The position numbers and the translations under genes were made by a program. Below the pieces are notes generated by a model. The model saw only the letters and a list, made by a program, of their open reading frames with translations. It was not told the origin of the DNA and did no database searches. Source: Hirsutella rhossiliensis (taxonomy: Eukaryota > Ascomycota > Sordariomycetes > Hypocreales > Ophiocordycipitaceae). From it: a stretch of 64,000 nt of DNA. The stretch spans positions 186,001-250,000 of the forward strand of contig NW_025408689.1 of NCBI RefSeq assembly GCF_020360975.1. Direction: 5' to 3'. Below are positions 25,165 through 36,958 of this stretch, piece by piece (positions within the stretch are counted from its first letter, which is position 1; each line of letters starts with the position of its first letter).

Positions 25165-25885
25165 CTACTAGCCGGAAAGAGCTTTTATAAGGAAGTATTA
25201 GTTAGCTTCCTTAAGGATTTCTTCCTACTTAGCTAGCTATAAAGAAGCTAGTAGGTTCCTAGTAGAGAAGGCTCTTAGGAAGGCCGTATAGGTCTTCCTA
25301 ATATAGTTAGTTATATAGCCCCTCGAGGGAGCTATTAAGGTCTCGAGCTTTAAAAGCTACTACTTAGGAGTCTCTTCCTCTTATAGAGAGATTAGCCTTA
25401 TAGCACTAACGGATTCCGTTATTACCGTACGAGCAGTAGTTAGTAGCTTCGTCTTATAAAGGTATTCCTTTTAGTAACTCTCGTAGTCGCCTAAGGTAGT
25501 AGAAAAAGCTCTCTACTATATAGAGGTTAGCTCGGAGAAGAGGGTAGCTCCCTCTATAAAGTCCGTTGCCTTAGGATAAAGAAGGGGCTTAAGAGGGTCC
25601 TACTTATTAGAGAAGACTAAATTATAGATAGTTCTATCTATACGAGCCTATAGCTCCTTTACCTACTTATCTTAATCTTAGGGCTTTATAAGAATCGTCT
25701 TATAGAACGTAGGGGCGGTAGAGTCGTTTTTTAATATTATTATAAAAGAGGGAGGGGGTAGAAAAGTTAGTTAAAAATCGGCTTTTCTAGTAAGAGGGGT
25801 AAAAGGAAGCTACGAGGGATATAAGAAAGGTGCCTTTTATAGTAGCTAGAAGGTATAGGAATTCTATTCCTCCTAGGCTTATAAC

Positions 25886-26370
25886 TCTTATAAAGAGAGA
25901 TATAAGAAGTATATATAAAATATATAAAGGTAAAAGTAAAAGTAAGGGGTCGGATAGGTAGGGCAGAGAGATTTAATTCTTTTAGGAGCAGTAATTATAG
26001 TAGGGGAGTAATTATTATATTGCCTTAATTATTCTTCTTTCCTTTATTTAACGCCCCTCTTTATACCTATCTAGCATCTTAATTAATAAAGAAGATCCTA
26101 CTTAAAGAAGCTATTAATATCCTTTTAACTACCGAGCTTTTTACCGGTTTTCCCCTCCTTTCTAGCCGTTACTAGTATATCCGTCTTATCTCTCGCTACC
26201 TTTATAAGAAGCTATCGCTACTTCTACTTCCCCTCTTACCCCTACCCTCCTTTTTATACCTCTTTTTAGCTCCTTCTTCCTTTTCCTATACTAGGTCTTT
26301 TTAGCTTCCTAGGTCCCTTACGCTAAGGGATATCTCCGAGAACTATAAAATCAGGCTATACTTCGCGATA
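25886..26370 (-). repeat. copia-3 5' LTR
   Basis: 485 bp, from TCTTATAAAG to CTTCGCGATA on the plus strand, followed by TSD TTAAT. Confidence 0.8.
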
Positions 26371-26410
26371 TTAATAGGTTTATCCCTTAAGAATAATACT
26401 AGTTATTATA

Positions 26411-27318
26411 CTTAACTATACTTATAAGACTAATTACTTTAATATATCGCTGTTTAATATATATAGTATAATATATATAAAAAAGACCTTTTTAATAGCC
26501 TTAGTCTTCTTACCTAGCTAAGCTAAGAAAGAATATAAGTAGGCCCTTATAGCCTTATTAATATACCTTATAAGTAAAGGAATTAAATTACTATATATTA
26601 TTATTATAAACCGCGACCTTATTCTTATTAATACCTTTAATAATAATAAAGAGCTTAAGAGAGTTACCTAGGTACTTTACTCTTAATATATAAGTAAGAA
26701 CGTCCTTACTAAGTATAAGGCTTACTTCTTAAAAGCTATAAAAGACCTATAGACTATTTAGGTTAAACGTATACTAAGCTTTATATTATTCCTTTAAGAC
26801 TAAGAGAGTCTCTTTTACTTAAAGACTATAAATAGCTTTAACTAACGCCTTTAAGTATATAAGAGAGTAAGGTACTTACTTACTACTATATATTATACCC
26901 TTTAAATATAGCTTAAGCTATAAAAAGAAAAGATTATTACTTAATTTATTAACTAAGGCTATTACTTTAGGTATATAGTAAACTTAATTATTAAAGGGCT
27001 ATATTCTATAATAAAGTAGTTACTTTAGTTATTAATAAAGGACCTTATAACTATCTTTAAGAAATTTAGCGATTTCTAAATATATTAAGTATTTAAAATT
27101 AAAGCTAGTTATTATTATAATATATATAAGATTGCTTTCTTTACCCTTAAAGACCTATATCTCCCTATATATAAAAAGGTCTTATTATAAGCGCTTAAGC
27201 TTATAACCGATTAATACTATATAATTTATATAATCCTATATATAAAGAAGCTTATATCGCCTTTATATAGCTACTTAATATAGTAAGGTTAAGGTTACTT
27301 TTATACCTTTAATACTAA
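26411..27318. other. Unassigned RIP-saturated sequence
   Basis: AT-rich, CA/TG-depleted DNA between the presumed end of gypsy-Z and gypsy-A1. No repeat partner in the window and no recognisable protein motif in any frame. It is probably an older degraded element. Confidence 0.4.
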
Positions 27319-27323
27319 TATAT

Positions 27324-27509
27324 TATTATAAAGTAAGTAAAGGTATATATATAGGTGCTATTTATAAGATAATATTAATAAGCTATATAGAGCTCTCTTA
27401 TACGCAGCTAGCCTATATATATATATATAAGATCCGGCCCTCTATATATAACTATATAGCTTAGGCTATAGCCTAAGCCTATAACCTATAATAGTTAAAG
27501 ACTCTTATA
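27324..27509 (-). repeat. gypsy-A1 3' LTR
   Basis: 186 bp, the same length and pattern as five other gypsy-A LTR copies in the window. Confidence 0.85.
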
Positions 27510-27812
27510 TAATGCCCTCCCTTAAGCGCGGCGCGGCGTTACTTAATTAATAGCTTTTATACTAATAGGCCTATACCGCTAGCTCTACCCTACCCTTTCC
27601 CGTTAATCGTGCTAGCCTTACTAGCCTTATTATCTCCGCGCTTATTAGCCTAGGTAGCTAGAACCGGGCTCTATACTTATCGGCCGGCTAGCTATTTAAA
27701 TAAGGGCGTAACTTATTATATACGCCCCTAAGTAGCCGGCGGCTAGCCTAGACCTACGTAAGCCTTAGATTACCCGTCCCCTTAGCCTTAAGTAGCCTCC
27801 TCTACCTAGGGG

Positions 27813-27866
27813 TATATAAAGTAGTATCCCTCCCTTCCTTCTTTCTTTCCTTTTCCTCCTTCTTTA
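27813..27866 (+). promoter_or_regulatory. Putative promoter of gypsy-A1 antisense ORF
   Basis: TATATAAA at 27813-27820 followed by a 40-bp C/T-only tract (27827-27866). The same arrangement is kept in gypsy-A2 (39577-39630) and gypsy-A3 (about 63839-63893). It points rightward, against pol. Confidence 0.45.
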
Positions 27867-28048
27867 ACTATAATAATAATAGTAATAAGTAAGTTCCGCC
27901 CTACCTAAGGCGTTAGTTTATTCTTAGCTATATAGGCCGCTTTATTAATATATACTTATAGTAATAGCTATAGTAGTAATAATAGCCTTAATAATAATAA
28001 CTTTAACTAATAAGTTCTTTACTTTATAAAGTAAGAGGCCGTAATCTA

Positions 28049-28961
28049 TAATACTAACTTCCGCGATAGATATATCTATCTCCCCCTCCCTTACTTCCTC
28101 CTTCTTAGAGTATATAGAGTCGTTTATCGACGCCGTACTAGGCACGGCCGATAATAGCTCCGCCGCTACCGCTACTCCTACCTATGCCCCCGCGACCGCG
28201 CCTACCGCCGCCGCCTTTACCTTTACTACGCTAGCCGCCCTTATATTACCCTTCTAGGTAACGACGCTATCCCCGCCCTTAGCTATAACGCCCGGCCCCT
28301 TTACCCCTACCTCTACTTTTACTACCCTTATAGGTCCGCTACTTAGTAAGTATAGTAGCTATTTTCTACTAACTTCTTAAAGTATAAACGCTAAGTATAA
28401 GCTAGAGCCGCCTACGCGGCCCCCTATATATAGTACGCGTTATAGGAGCTCCCTTATACCGACTAAGTCGGGCGCCGCTATAGCGGTAGTTATTATTAAT
28501 ACACGCGTATAGGCCGCGCTTATAAGGCGGCGCCTCTTATCCTACTTACTACGGCGTCGGCTTAAAAGGCCGGCGCGTATAGGTATAGGGGGCTGCTAAG
28601 AAGCGCCTTACCGCCGCCGCCGCCGCCTACCGTAATCTCCGCGCCCTTAAGCGCTAGGGCCTTATCCTTAAGTAACTTCCTCTCCTTTAGTTCTTTTACT
28701 TCCGCTACTAACTCTCCTAGTACTAGGGACACTACCTTTATCGCTTTATCGGCGGTCCCCTTAGCTATGCCCGCCGCCGCCCCTATTGCTACTACTAGCT
28801 AGGCCCCCCCTGCTCCTAGAGCCCTTAGAGCCGCCGCTACCGCTAACTAGCTCGCGGGCTTAGAGGGCCGCTTAAGCGCCCTAGAGAGCGCCGCCGCCGC
28901 TAATAAGGTAAAGGAGGATAATAAGGATAAGGATAAAGATAACGATAAGGATAAAGAGTAA
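28049..28961 (+). pseudogene. gypsy-A1 antisense ORF (unknown Ala/Pro/Ser-rich protein)
   Basis: The plus strand reads as a Ser/Thr/Ala/Pro-rich N-terminal half containing F-L-E-x-x-E-S-F-I-D-A (28105-28140). After an indel-related frame change comes a C-terminal half with L-E-G-R-L-S-A-L, an alanine-rich helix, and a Lys/Asp/Glu-rich tail ending K-E-stop at 28959-28961. Gypsy-A2 keeps the same L-E-G-R-L-S-A-L, the N-K tail and the K-E-stop end, and also the N-terminal E-S-F-I-D-A. Stops inside are TAG at likely Gln codons. Pol runs on the other strand and ends near 29090, so the two are convergent. The alternative is a minus-strand reading of the same GC-rich block. Function unknown. Confidence 0.5.
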
Positions 28962-28999
28962 GTCTAGGTAGTTTAAGGGCTCTACCTTAAAATAAATAC

Positions 29000-31900
29000 T
29001 ATTTTTATCTCTACTTATATTATTACGCTTACGTTATTATAACTACTTACTTTACTCTACCTACTTTATAGTCTTAGCTTAAGCTACTATTAGTAGTCTA
29101 TTAGTTTATTATTCTTATCTACTATTTTAAATAAAGCTTTAAACTTATTAAGGGCTATAGTTCTAATAAACTTATATATAGGTTCTTATATAGGGTTAAG
29201 ATACTTATACTACTTAACGAGGACCTCTTAGCGTTTCTTTTTATTAACCTTTTTTTAGCGCGCGGCCTATATCTCTTTAACCTTAAACTTATCCTTTCCC
29301 TTTACCTTAATTATAAGCGGTTAAGCGTCTACTATTTCTTATCTAGGTAGCGGGTTAAAGGAGGCTTTATAAAGGAGGTTTATATTAATCTTATTATAGA
29401 CCCTTATTAAGAGACTATTAAGCTTTATAACCTATAGGCTAATAACCCTTTATACTATAAACTTTATATATAGCTAGTTAAGCTTCTTCTTTAGCTATAC
29501 CGACTTATAGTTATAGAGGTCTAGCTATACCTTATCTCTTACTATAAACCTATTTACTAGGGCCTTAGTCTTATTAGCGTACCGCTCTTAATCTTATACT
29601 ATGGCAGCTATCGCAGATTAGTAATAATCTATAGTCTCTTATAGCTTTTATATAAATATAAAAGCGCGGCCCTTTAGTAATAAATTACTATACTACTTTA
29701 CTACTATATCTATAGTAAAGGGAACTAATAAAGGTAGTTCGAAGCTATATATTATAAAGAAAGGGGCTATCTTAATAAAGGTATATAGTTTACTATTTAA
29801 TATAAGTTAGGCTATAAGGAGCTACCGGTCTTAGTTTACTTAGTTATAGGCTACGATAGCCTATAAGTAAACCTATACCTCTTAGTTAACCTTCTTAAGC
29901 CCTTTATTAGTCTATAGGTAATATACTATACTAAGTAGCTATATAATCTAAAGTAGCTAGTATAGGTACTATTAAAAGTAGCTAGTTTAATTTAATCCCT
30001 TATTACTTATAATAGAGGCTAGCTAGCTATATAAGCGGGCCTAGTATTATAGGAAGCGCTCTATATAGGACTTTATATCTATAAATAGTATTAGCTTTAA
30101 TACTTTAAACTTACTAAGTCGGTTCTTAATTACCTATATATAGTAGTTACTACCCTTTATAAGTAAGAGGTCTATTATAAAGTCTATTTATATATATATA
30201 TAGAACTAGTTAGGTACTAAAAGCTACTTAAGTAGCCCTTTAAGCTATGCCCTTTAAATCTTAGTATAGCTATAGATATCGTAGTTATAAAGGAATTAGC
30301 GAACGTAGTATTATAAGAGGAGCTAGTAGAAATCCCTTATAAGGCCTACTACTATACCTTACTTACTTAGGTAGCCTACGATACTAAAGTTATAAACGAG
30401 CTAGACTAGCTTCCCTTAAAGCTTATTCTATTTATTTAGCTTTAGCGGTTTATCCTTCTCCCTAGCTTCTATAATATATAGCGCGCCCGGCACCTATAGT
30501 CTCCCCCGCTAATATAGATGCCCCTATAGGTTAATATAATAGTCGGCTACTTATACCTTTAACTTTAGCTTTAGATCGAGGCGTTAAGCGCTAGACTTAA
30601 CGGCGCGGCGTACGCTCTCGTAGGTATAGTCTAAAGATAATATCTTATCCTATAAGCGCTAAAGGACCTTATCTTAAAATACCTATACTATACGCGCTCT
30701 TAGCCCGGTCTATCCCTCCTCGCTAAGCTAAGGTAAAGGTATAAGGGAAGGCTTATCTATTAGCGCCGCGCCTTCCTTTATTAAGGAAGCTCCTATATAA
30801 GTCTATAGCGCTTCTTATAAGATAAGCTATAGATCCTAGGCCTTAATATCCGCTCTTATTAGCCGGTCTTAATCCTTTTAAGAAAGTTTATCTAGGACTA
30901 TAGAGTCCTACCTTAGCTAGTACTTAATTAAGAAGTTAAAGCATAAGAGATACTTTACTTAGTAGGCTTATTATTCTAAGAGGTACTAGCGGGTTATAAC
31001 GTACTTAAGATTCCTATAATCTATAAGAACCTTAAAGCTCTTATAGCTTTAGAGCTCTACTTACTATTACTTAAAGTAGCTAATAATCGTTAGTATCTCC
31101 TTATCGTAAATAGCGTAATTTTACTTTACTAAGGTTAGCTTATAGGAGTAAAACGCTATTAATTACTTTTATTTATTTACCTCTTAAGAGAGCGTTCCTC
31201 TAAGTACCTAGCCGCTATAGTTTACTTCGACTAATATAAACTAGTTAAAGTCCTACTAAAGTAGTACTAGGGCCTATAAGAATAGGTCCTTAAGTATATA
31301 GAACGCTCCTTTTAATATATACCCTTAATAAAAGGCGGTTTATTTCCTAGTAATCTTATTTAAAGGACTTATAATATAAAAGAAGCCCTTAATAAATATC
31401 CTATAATAGTTCGCGAACCTAAGGAAGCTCTATATACCTATTTATATAGTTAGGGCCGCTTAGTCCTAGATCGCTTAGATCTTTATAAGATCCGCTTATA
31501 TACCTATGCCTACGTAGATAATAAAGCCTAGGTACTTAACCCTCTTAACCTTAAATTCGTACTTATTTAGGTTAAAGTAGAGCCTAGAGAGTTAGAGACG
31601 CTTTAGGACCCTCTATACTTTCTATATATAGTCCTTATAAGAGCTACTTATATAAATAAGGATATTATCTATATATATAAAGGCGAACTTATTAAGGAAG
31701 TCTTAAAGTATATTATTAATATAATGCTAGAAGGTAGCGGGCGCTCTTAAGAAGCTAAAGGGCGTTATAAGCTACTTAAATAAGCTATAGCGTATATAGA
31801 ACGCTGTCTTTTACTTATTACCCTCTAAGATCTATACCTTATAGAACGCTTATTTTATATCTAGCTTTATAAACTACTTTACCTTTAAAAGGTTATAGAG

Positions 31901-33700
31901 CGTATCTAAGATTAAGGGTAAGGGGTAGTGGTCTAGCCTTATAATTACGTTTAAAGCCCTATAGTTATAATAAAACTATATCCTACCTCTTAGTTTATAT
32001 ATAAAGAAGACCGGCGCTCTTACTTTAAAGCTACTTACTTAAATAAAACCCTTATTTAAGAGGTCCCTTAGCGTCTTCTTTAGTACTAGTAGCTCTATAT
32101 ATAATATACTATATAGCGGTCTAAATAGTATAGGTAGTTCCTACCCCTTCTTATTAGTATAAAGTACGATCCTATAGTCTACCCTTAGCTTATATAGGTT
32201 AAGCTTATTTACTTCCTAGGACTTAAATAGTAGTAGGAGGTTATAAAAGCGCTCTAGTATTTACTACTATAGCTTAAAAGGCGACTTTAGCTTCTTTATT
32301 TAAAGGGCCTTATCGATATCTACTAAGCTAACTATATAGACCGCTATATTAGCCGCTACCTAGCCTTACTCTTTCTCTACTTATTATATAGTTCTTATAA
32401 AGATAGAGGTAAGGACTTTTTATACTAAGTATAAAGCTTATATACTTAGTCTTATACCTATAAAACTATTATTATAGCGGACCTACTATTATATAGGCCT
32501 AAACTATAGCTTCTTTTAATATAACTTTATATATAATAACTAGGGTTTCCCGAGGATTAAGGGAAACTCTAGTTAAGGGATTATATAAGCTATAATAAGC
32601 TTATAGTAACCGTTAACCTCTATGGCTAGCTATATAATACCCTTAATTACTATACCCTTTATCGCGCTTAAGGCGCCCTTTACTTACCTTAAGGCAATCT
32701 TTTCTACTAGTACTTATATCTCTCGTATAAGCGCCTTATTAACTATAGTATAGTACTAATAGCCTTTATCTATAAGGGCGGTAATAAGTAAGGAGTTATT
32801 AATTATAACCTATATTAAAGTAAGCTCCTTTTTTATATAAGCGGATAATTCCTCCTTCTCCCTTACTAGTACTAGTAATTAAGGCTTTAGAGCCTATCTT
32901 TACTCTAAAGCTACTCTTTTTCCTCTAGGCTTAGGGGGGCGGAGTCCTCCTTATTATCTAAGGTAAGAAGCGGTTCTATCTTTACTACTTAAACCGCTAT
33001 AGGCCGCTTAGCTAAAAGGAAGGGGTATTTTAATATAAAGTATATAGATACTCTATAATATAAGTAACGGCCGTTAGCCTTCCTCTTCTTAATTTCCTTA
33101 CTTATTACTTACTTTACTTACTACTTAAAGTATAGAGCGGTATAGGGGGTAGTTAACGGCGTCTTCTTACTACGTCTAGCCTAGTCTATATAGGTAGCTA
33201 ATATTAAGGTATCCCTATCTATATTAATAGCCGGTTATTTATCTTATAGAGGGGCGGTAATCCTATTACCGTTATATAGCGTATGCTTATAGAGCTTTTA
33301 GAAACGCGGCGTTTATTTATAGCCCTAAGCTACCTTTATTAACTAGCTTACTTACTCGCTATAGTTAATAGGTATAATTATAGGGATAAGTAGCTCTTAT
33401 AAGGCTAGCGTAATCGAATTTTATAGCTATATAAGCTTCGCGCTATCTTCCTATACTATAGTCCCCGCTACTTATAAGAGCGTCTCTTTAAAATCGGGAA
33501 GGAATTCGCTAAAGGTTTATCTATCTCTCTACTTAAGGGTCTATAGCCTATCTTATACCTTCTCCCGCTCCTATATATTACCGAACGTATATATAAGGTA
33601 TTAAAAGAAGTCTTATAGGTCGCGTCTACCCCTAGGGCTGCCCTTATCCTAGAATCTAAAGATCCGCTATATCTAGGGCTTTAGTAGTATATAAAAGAGT
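29000..33700 (-). pseudogene. gypsy-A1 pol, RIP-degraded
   Basis: The minus-strand translation shows RT with A-P-V-F-F-V-Y-K and F-Y-Y-x-Y-R-A-L-N (about 31960-32010). It also shows the active-site strand Y-I-D-N-I-L at 31658-31675, where Y-I-D-D-I-L is expected, with I-Y-x-S following. Integrase lies downstream. A chromodomain with A-A-R-K-K-K-V-N-K-K and V-L-V-K at about 29130-29260 ends the polyprotein. Many TAG/TAA codons at Gln/Trp positions make it non-functional. The order is typical of chromoviruses, whose chromodomain is thought to guide integration to heterochromatin. Confidence 0.75.
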
Positions 33701-34076
33701 AAATACTACGATATATCGCGATAGCTATTTAGGCCCTATTTCTTATTAGTTATAAACTTTATCTATAGCCGGCTAAAAAAGAAGTAAAAGGACTCTAGCT
33801 TACCGTCCTAAGTCGGCTAAGGGAGCGGCTTCTACGTTAGTAGTATCGCCGCTATAACCGGCGTTACGGAGGTTATAGGGGTTAAAGCTAGTCTCGTAAA
33901 CGGCTCCCTTAGTATAGCGAGAACCTTATCCTTCTCGCTAGCTATCGCGCTTTTAATCGCTTTTAGGATAGCTATAATACTTCCTATCTATCTAAGGAGG
34001 GGTAAAGTACTTCCTTAAGGGGGAGGCGCCCTCTTTAAAGAGATATCTATTAAATCTATTAGTTAATAGCTTATAC

Positions 34077-34262
34077 TATTATAAAGTAAGTAGAGGCGTA
34101 TATATAGGTACCGTTTATAAGATAATATTAATAAGCTATATAAAGCTCTCTTATACGCGGCTAGCTTATATATATATATATAGGATCCGGCCCTTTATAT
34201 ATAACTATATAGCTTAGGCTATAGCCTAAGCCTATAACCTATAATAGTTAAAGACTCTTATA
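34077..34262 (-). repeat. gypsy-A1 5' LTR
   Basis: 186 bp, flanked on the right by TSD TATAT (34263-34267). Confidence 0.85.
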
Positions 34263-34267
34263 TATAT

Positions 34268-34489
34268 ATCTACTATACTAGTATCTTTTCTTAATAAAAA
34301 GGTATTACTTTAGCTTAATAACTTTAACCCTTTTTAGTATATATAGCGCCTATAAGATATTATAAGCTTTAAAGCAGCCGCCCCTTATAAGCTAGTTATT
34401 ATATATAGTAAAGGTAAGCTTAAGGGCGCCCTTAACCTTAAAAAAATAACCTATAGTATATAGTATAAGCCGTTAGTATATAATATTAG
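34268..34489. other. Unassigned RIPed spacer
   Basis: CA/TG-depleted AT-rich DNA between gypsy-A1 and the LINE. The last part may be the RIPed continuation of the LINE RNase H region, but I cannot show that. Confidence 0.35.
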
Positions 34490-35669
34490 CCGCGGGGTAC
34501 GGCTATGCGGTACATCAGGATGGACTCACCGTCCTCAGCGGTAACGGCCGTCTTGGGCTTGCTGAGGTCTTTGATGCCGAGGCGAGAGGCTCCCTAGAGG
34601 GTCTGCGTGCTGCGTTGAGCCTCCCGGCTGCAGACCAGATTGTCGTATGCCTCGATAACCTCGCGGTCGCGACGTGTCTTCAAGGCATGCCGTCAGATTC
34701 CTCCCAGAAGGAGTTCCTGGAATTCCAGGCCTTGGAGAACATGGTGCCACTGAGATCCGCTGGATCCCCGGCCACACCAACATCCCAGGTAACGAGCAGG
34801 CAGACGCCTTAGCAAAGGCAGGAACCTCTCAACCCGAGCCTGCAGACGCTCTCCCGACGCTGGCATATCTGCGCAAGGTCGCTAGGCAGCGACCAAAAGA
34901 CGCATTCAAAGCCTGGTGGGAAGTTTCTGCACCCCAACAGTACAGGGTCCTCGACCTCGATGCCACGACTGGCTGCCCGCCAGAACTTACCATTCCACGA
35001 CCTCTGCTCCACCATCTGCTCGCAGCAAGAACCCACCACGGGGACTTCGCTGATTACCACGAAAGGTTGAACCACGACGATGCGCGACTGACGTGCTCAT
35101 GTGGTCGACGAAAAGAACCAAAGCATCTCTTCTATTGCCGGAAGATCGCGCCGCGACATCGGATGAGGTTGGCACCTCACCGAGCGCGGCGGTCAACCGA
35201 GCAATAGGCAGAGACTTCGACCAGTTCGTCAAGGTGGCGAAGGCAAGCTCGTTCTTTGGAACGATCTGCCCTCGCCACTAGGCGGCAGCAACCGCTTTCC
35301 TCCTTCCCTTCCCTTTGTTTGCACACACACCCATTTTCTCTTACCCGACTCGGCCGGGCGGAGGGTGCTCTCGGAACCGGCCCTGTGAGGCCAAAACGAA
35401 AGACATGGCTGTCGCGCCTGAACGTCCCGCTGACGGGCAGCAGGCTGAGCAAAGAAGCGCCTTTGAGCCGATGAAATGCTGAATGGTGGATTGTTTACGT
35501 TCTGTGGAAGGGCAGAAGACGCGGATTGGTACTCGTTTCGTTTCGCGTATTGTGGGCCTACTCCGCGATAGTAGACTTCCAGCAGCTCAGCACGTCCTGT
35601 GCCCCGTCTCGGGGACCTGAGCGACCTAAAGGTCGCTGGACGGAAAATACAATAATAATAATAATAATA
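34490..35669 (+). mobile_element. Tad/I-like LINE 3' fragment, not RIPed
   Basis: 5'-truncated non-LTR retrotransposon tail. It holds an ORF2 C-terminus with RNase H and a cysteine-rich motif (to 35281), a 3' UTR (35282-35649) and a terminal (AAT)n run (35650-35669), which is a typical LINE 3' tail. Composition is normal with abundant CA/TG, in contrast to the flanks. 5' truncation is usual for LINEs because reverse transcription starts at the 3' end. I could not identify a TSD. Confidence 0.75.
34499..35281 (+). pseudogene. LINE ORF2 C-terminus: RNase H and CCHC-like motif, frameshifted
   Basis: Begins with an RNase H strand G-Y-G-Y-A-V and continues in one frame to about 34745, where a frameshift moves it to the next frame: G-A-T-E-I-R-W-I-P-G-H, then N-I-P-G-N-E-Q-A-D-A-L-A-K, the diagnostic RNase H C-terminal motif of I/Tad-type LINEs, at about 34776-34826. 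Further on is C-S-C-G-x(5)-K-H-L-F-Y-C (about 35090-35140), the cysteine/histidine motif at the end of these ORF2 proteins. A second frameshift (about 35145) leads to a C-terminal I-G-R-D-F-D-Q-F and F-F-x-x-I-C-P-R end with TAG at 35279-35281. Non-functional. Confidence 0.75.
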
Positions 35670-36087
35670 GTATATAATATTATAAAAAGCCTTAAATATA
35701 TTAAAGCTATAATAGTACTACTACTATTAATAGCGCTACTAATACTTAATATAGGCGTTATAGCCTTTACCTTTACTTAAGGCTTATAATACTTTTAATA
35801 GTATAGCGATCCCTATAAGTATATTAATAAGCTATATATACGCTGTTTTTTAATAAAAAGGCTATTAATAAAGCTATTAATAATACTACTAACGATACTA
35901 CTAAAAATACTATTAATAATACTACTAAGCTATAATACTAGCTAATCGATCTTATATAAAAGGAAATTATTATTATAATACTTTTATAATAGATCTTATA
36001 AAAACCTTTATAAGAAAAGCTTTAATAAGATATAAAGTATAAGTTATTTAAGCCGACTAAGTAAGAGTATATAGTAAAGTAATAAGA
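35670..36087. other. Unassigned RIPed sequence
   Basis: AT-rich, CA/TG-depleted, with short TACTACTAATA-like repetition around 35880-35940. No protein motif and no repeat partner found. Confidence 0.35.
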
Positions 36088-36245
36088 TATTACGACTATA
36101 GTTAGCGGGCTATAGGAGAGCCGGCTAAGTTTACGTAATAAGGCGGCTCGGAATAATAGTTAGGACGAGAAGTTACTTAGGCTTAGCTTACCTAGAGCGT
36201 ACTTTAATAAGGGCATCTATACCCTAAGGAATATATAGCCTACGT

Positions 36246-36293
36246 AGTAGAGTCTTTAGTAGGGTCCTTAGTAGGGTCCTTAGTAGAGTCTCT
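36246..36293. repeat. 12-bp tandem repeat, four units
   Basis: Four head-to-tail units of the form AGTAGRGTCYTT inside the W LTR. The inner two are identical. Confidence 0.7.
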
Positions 36294-36364
36294 AGCTAGC
36301 CCTCTTCTTAATTAGATAATCCCTTAGCCCCTATTTATCTAAGGAAGAAGGAGGGAAAATTCGG

Positions 36365-36374
36365 TTTATAAAAG
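36365..36374 (+). promoter_or_regulatory. TATA-like box in W LTR
   Basis: TTTATAAAAG followed by a CT-rich run (36378-36392), plausible as the LTR promoter. Confidence 0.35.
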
Positions 36375-36958
36375 AGGTCTCTTTTCCTCCTTAGCTAGTA
36401 AATAGTATTAGTATTATCTTCTTTTATATCCTCTTTTACTAATATACCTTTTTAGCCCTCTTTACTTTTACCTTACCTTGCCTAGTACTTTCTCGTTTCC
36501 TTCGTTCCCCTTAGACCCCTTTATCCTTTAGTATCTAGCTACTACTATTACCGTTAGCATAGGTATATCTTTAGGTATATACCGTAGCTACCGTTAAAGT
36601 ACGTAAGCTAAGTAAGCCTTATATAGATAGATTACTACTTAGGAGTATAGCTTATAAGTAAGCTATAGTAAGCTATAAAGGGGATTACGGCTAGGACCGT
36701 AATCTAAGGATAGTCTCTATAGGTATATATAGCTACCTACTTTTACTCCTTTAAATAGATAGCTCTCTAGGTTTTAATATAGATCTTTATTATAATTCTA
36801 TCTTTAATTCTAATTACTTAGTTATAGTCTACGGTCTATAACCTTTAACTTATTACTAATATAATATACTTATTATTACTTAGACCACGCCCTATTATAT
36901 CTACTAATATAAACCCCTTAATAAGTTTATCCCTTAAGGAATAATACCGGTCGTTATA

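Larger units (their letters stand above)
11713..26370 (-). mobile_element. copia-3: Ty1/copia element hosting gypsy-B and solo LTR Y2
   Basis: Minus-strand copia with 3' LTR 11713-12197, 5' LTR 25886-26370 (both 485 bp) and TSD TTAAT (11708-11712 and 26371-26375). Interior pieces are 12198-12321, 20078-24597 and 25165-25885; the gaps are gypsy-B and Y2. The reverse transcriptase motif Y-V-D-D-I is still legible at 21286-21300. Integrase matching copia-1 is near 23000-23280 and gag near 25170-25735, with ATA at the start codon. CA/TG are nearly gone and stops are dense, so no protein can be made. Confidence 0.85.
27324..34262 (-). mobile_element. gypsy-A1: chromodomain Ty3/gypsy element with antisense ORF
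   Basis: 6.94-kb element with two 186-bp LTRs (27324-27509 and 34077-34262) and TSD TATAT (27319-27323 and 34263-34267). On the minus strand a purine run of the type GAGGGAGGGC lies just inside the LTR at 27510-27530, marking the 3' end and hence minus orientation. RT, integrase and a chromodomain are readable on the minus strand. A GC-richer 1.4-kb block (27.5-28.97 kb) between pol and the 3' LTR carries a plus-strand frame. RIP-saturated. Confidence 0.85.
36088..36958 (+). repeat. W: LTR-like segment related to gypsy-Z LTR
   Basis: Starts TATTACGACTATAG, similar to the gypsy-Z LTR start, and its end (36770-36958) matches the gypsy-Z LTR end closely. The right boundary is either about 36923 or about 36958. 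Flanking 5-mers TAAGA and TAAAA are close but not identical, so a solo LTR is likely but unproven. It contains a TATA-like box at 36365-36374 followed by a pyrimidine-rich run, and a 12-bp tandem repeat. Confidence 0.45.

Noticed and set aside
27945..28145. 66-codon minus-strand frame (and the 84-codon equivalent at 39709-39963)
   Set aside because: Opposite strand of the gypsy-A accessory block. The plus-strand frame has the conserved stop, tail and promoter, so I favour plus, though this remains the main alternative.
35526..35780. 84-codon plus frame
   Set aside because: Crosses the LINE 3' UTR, its (AAT)n tail and RIPed flank; chance frame.
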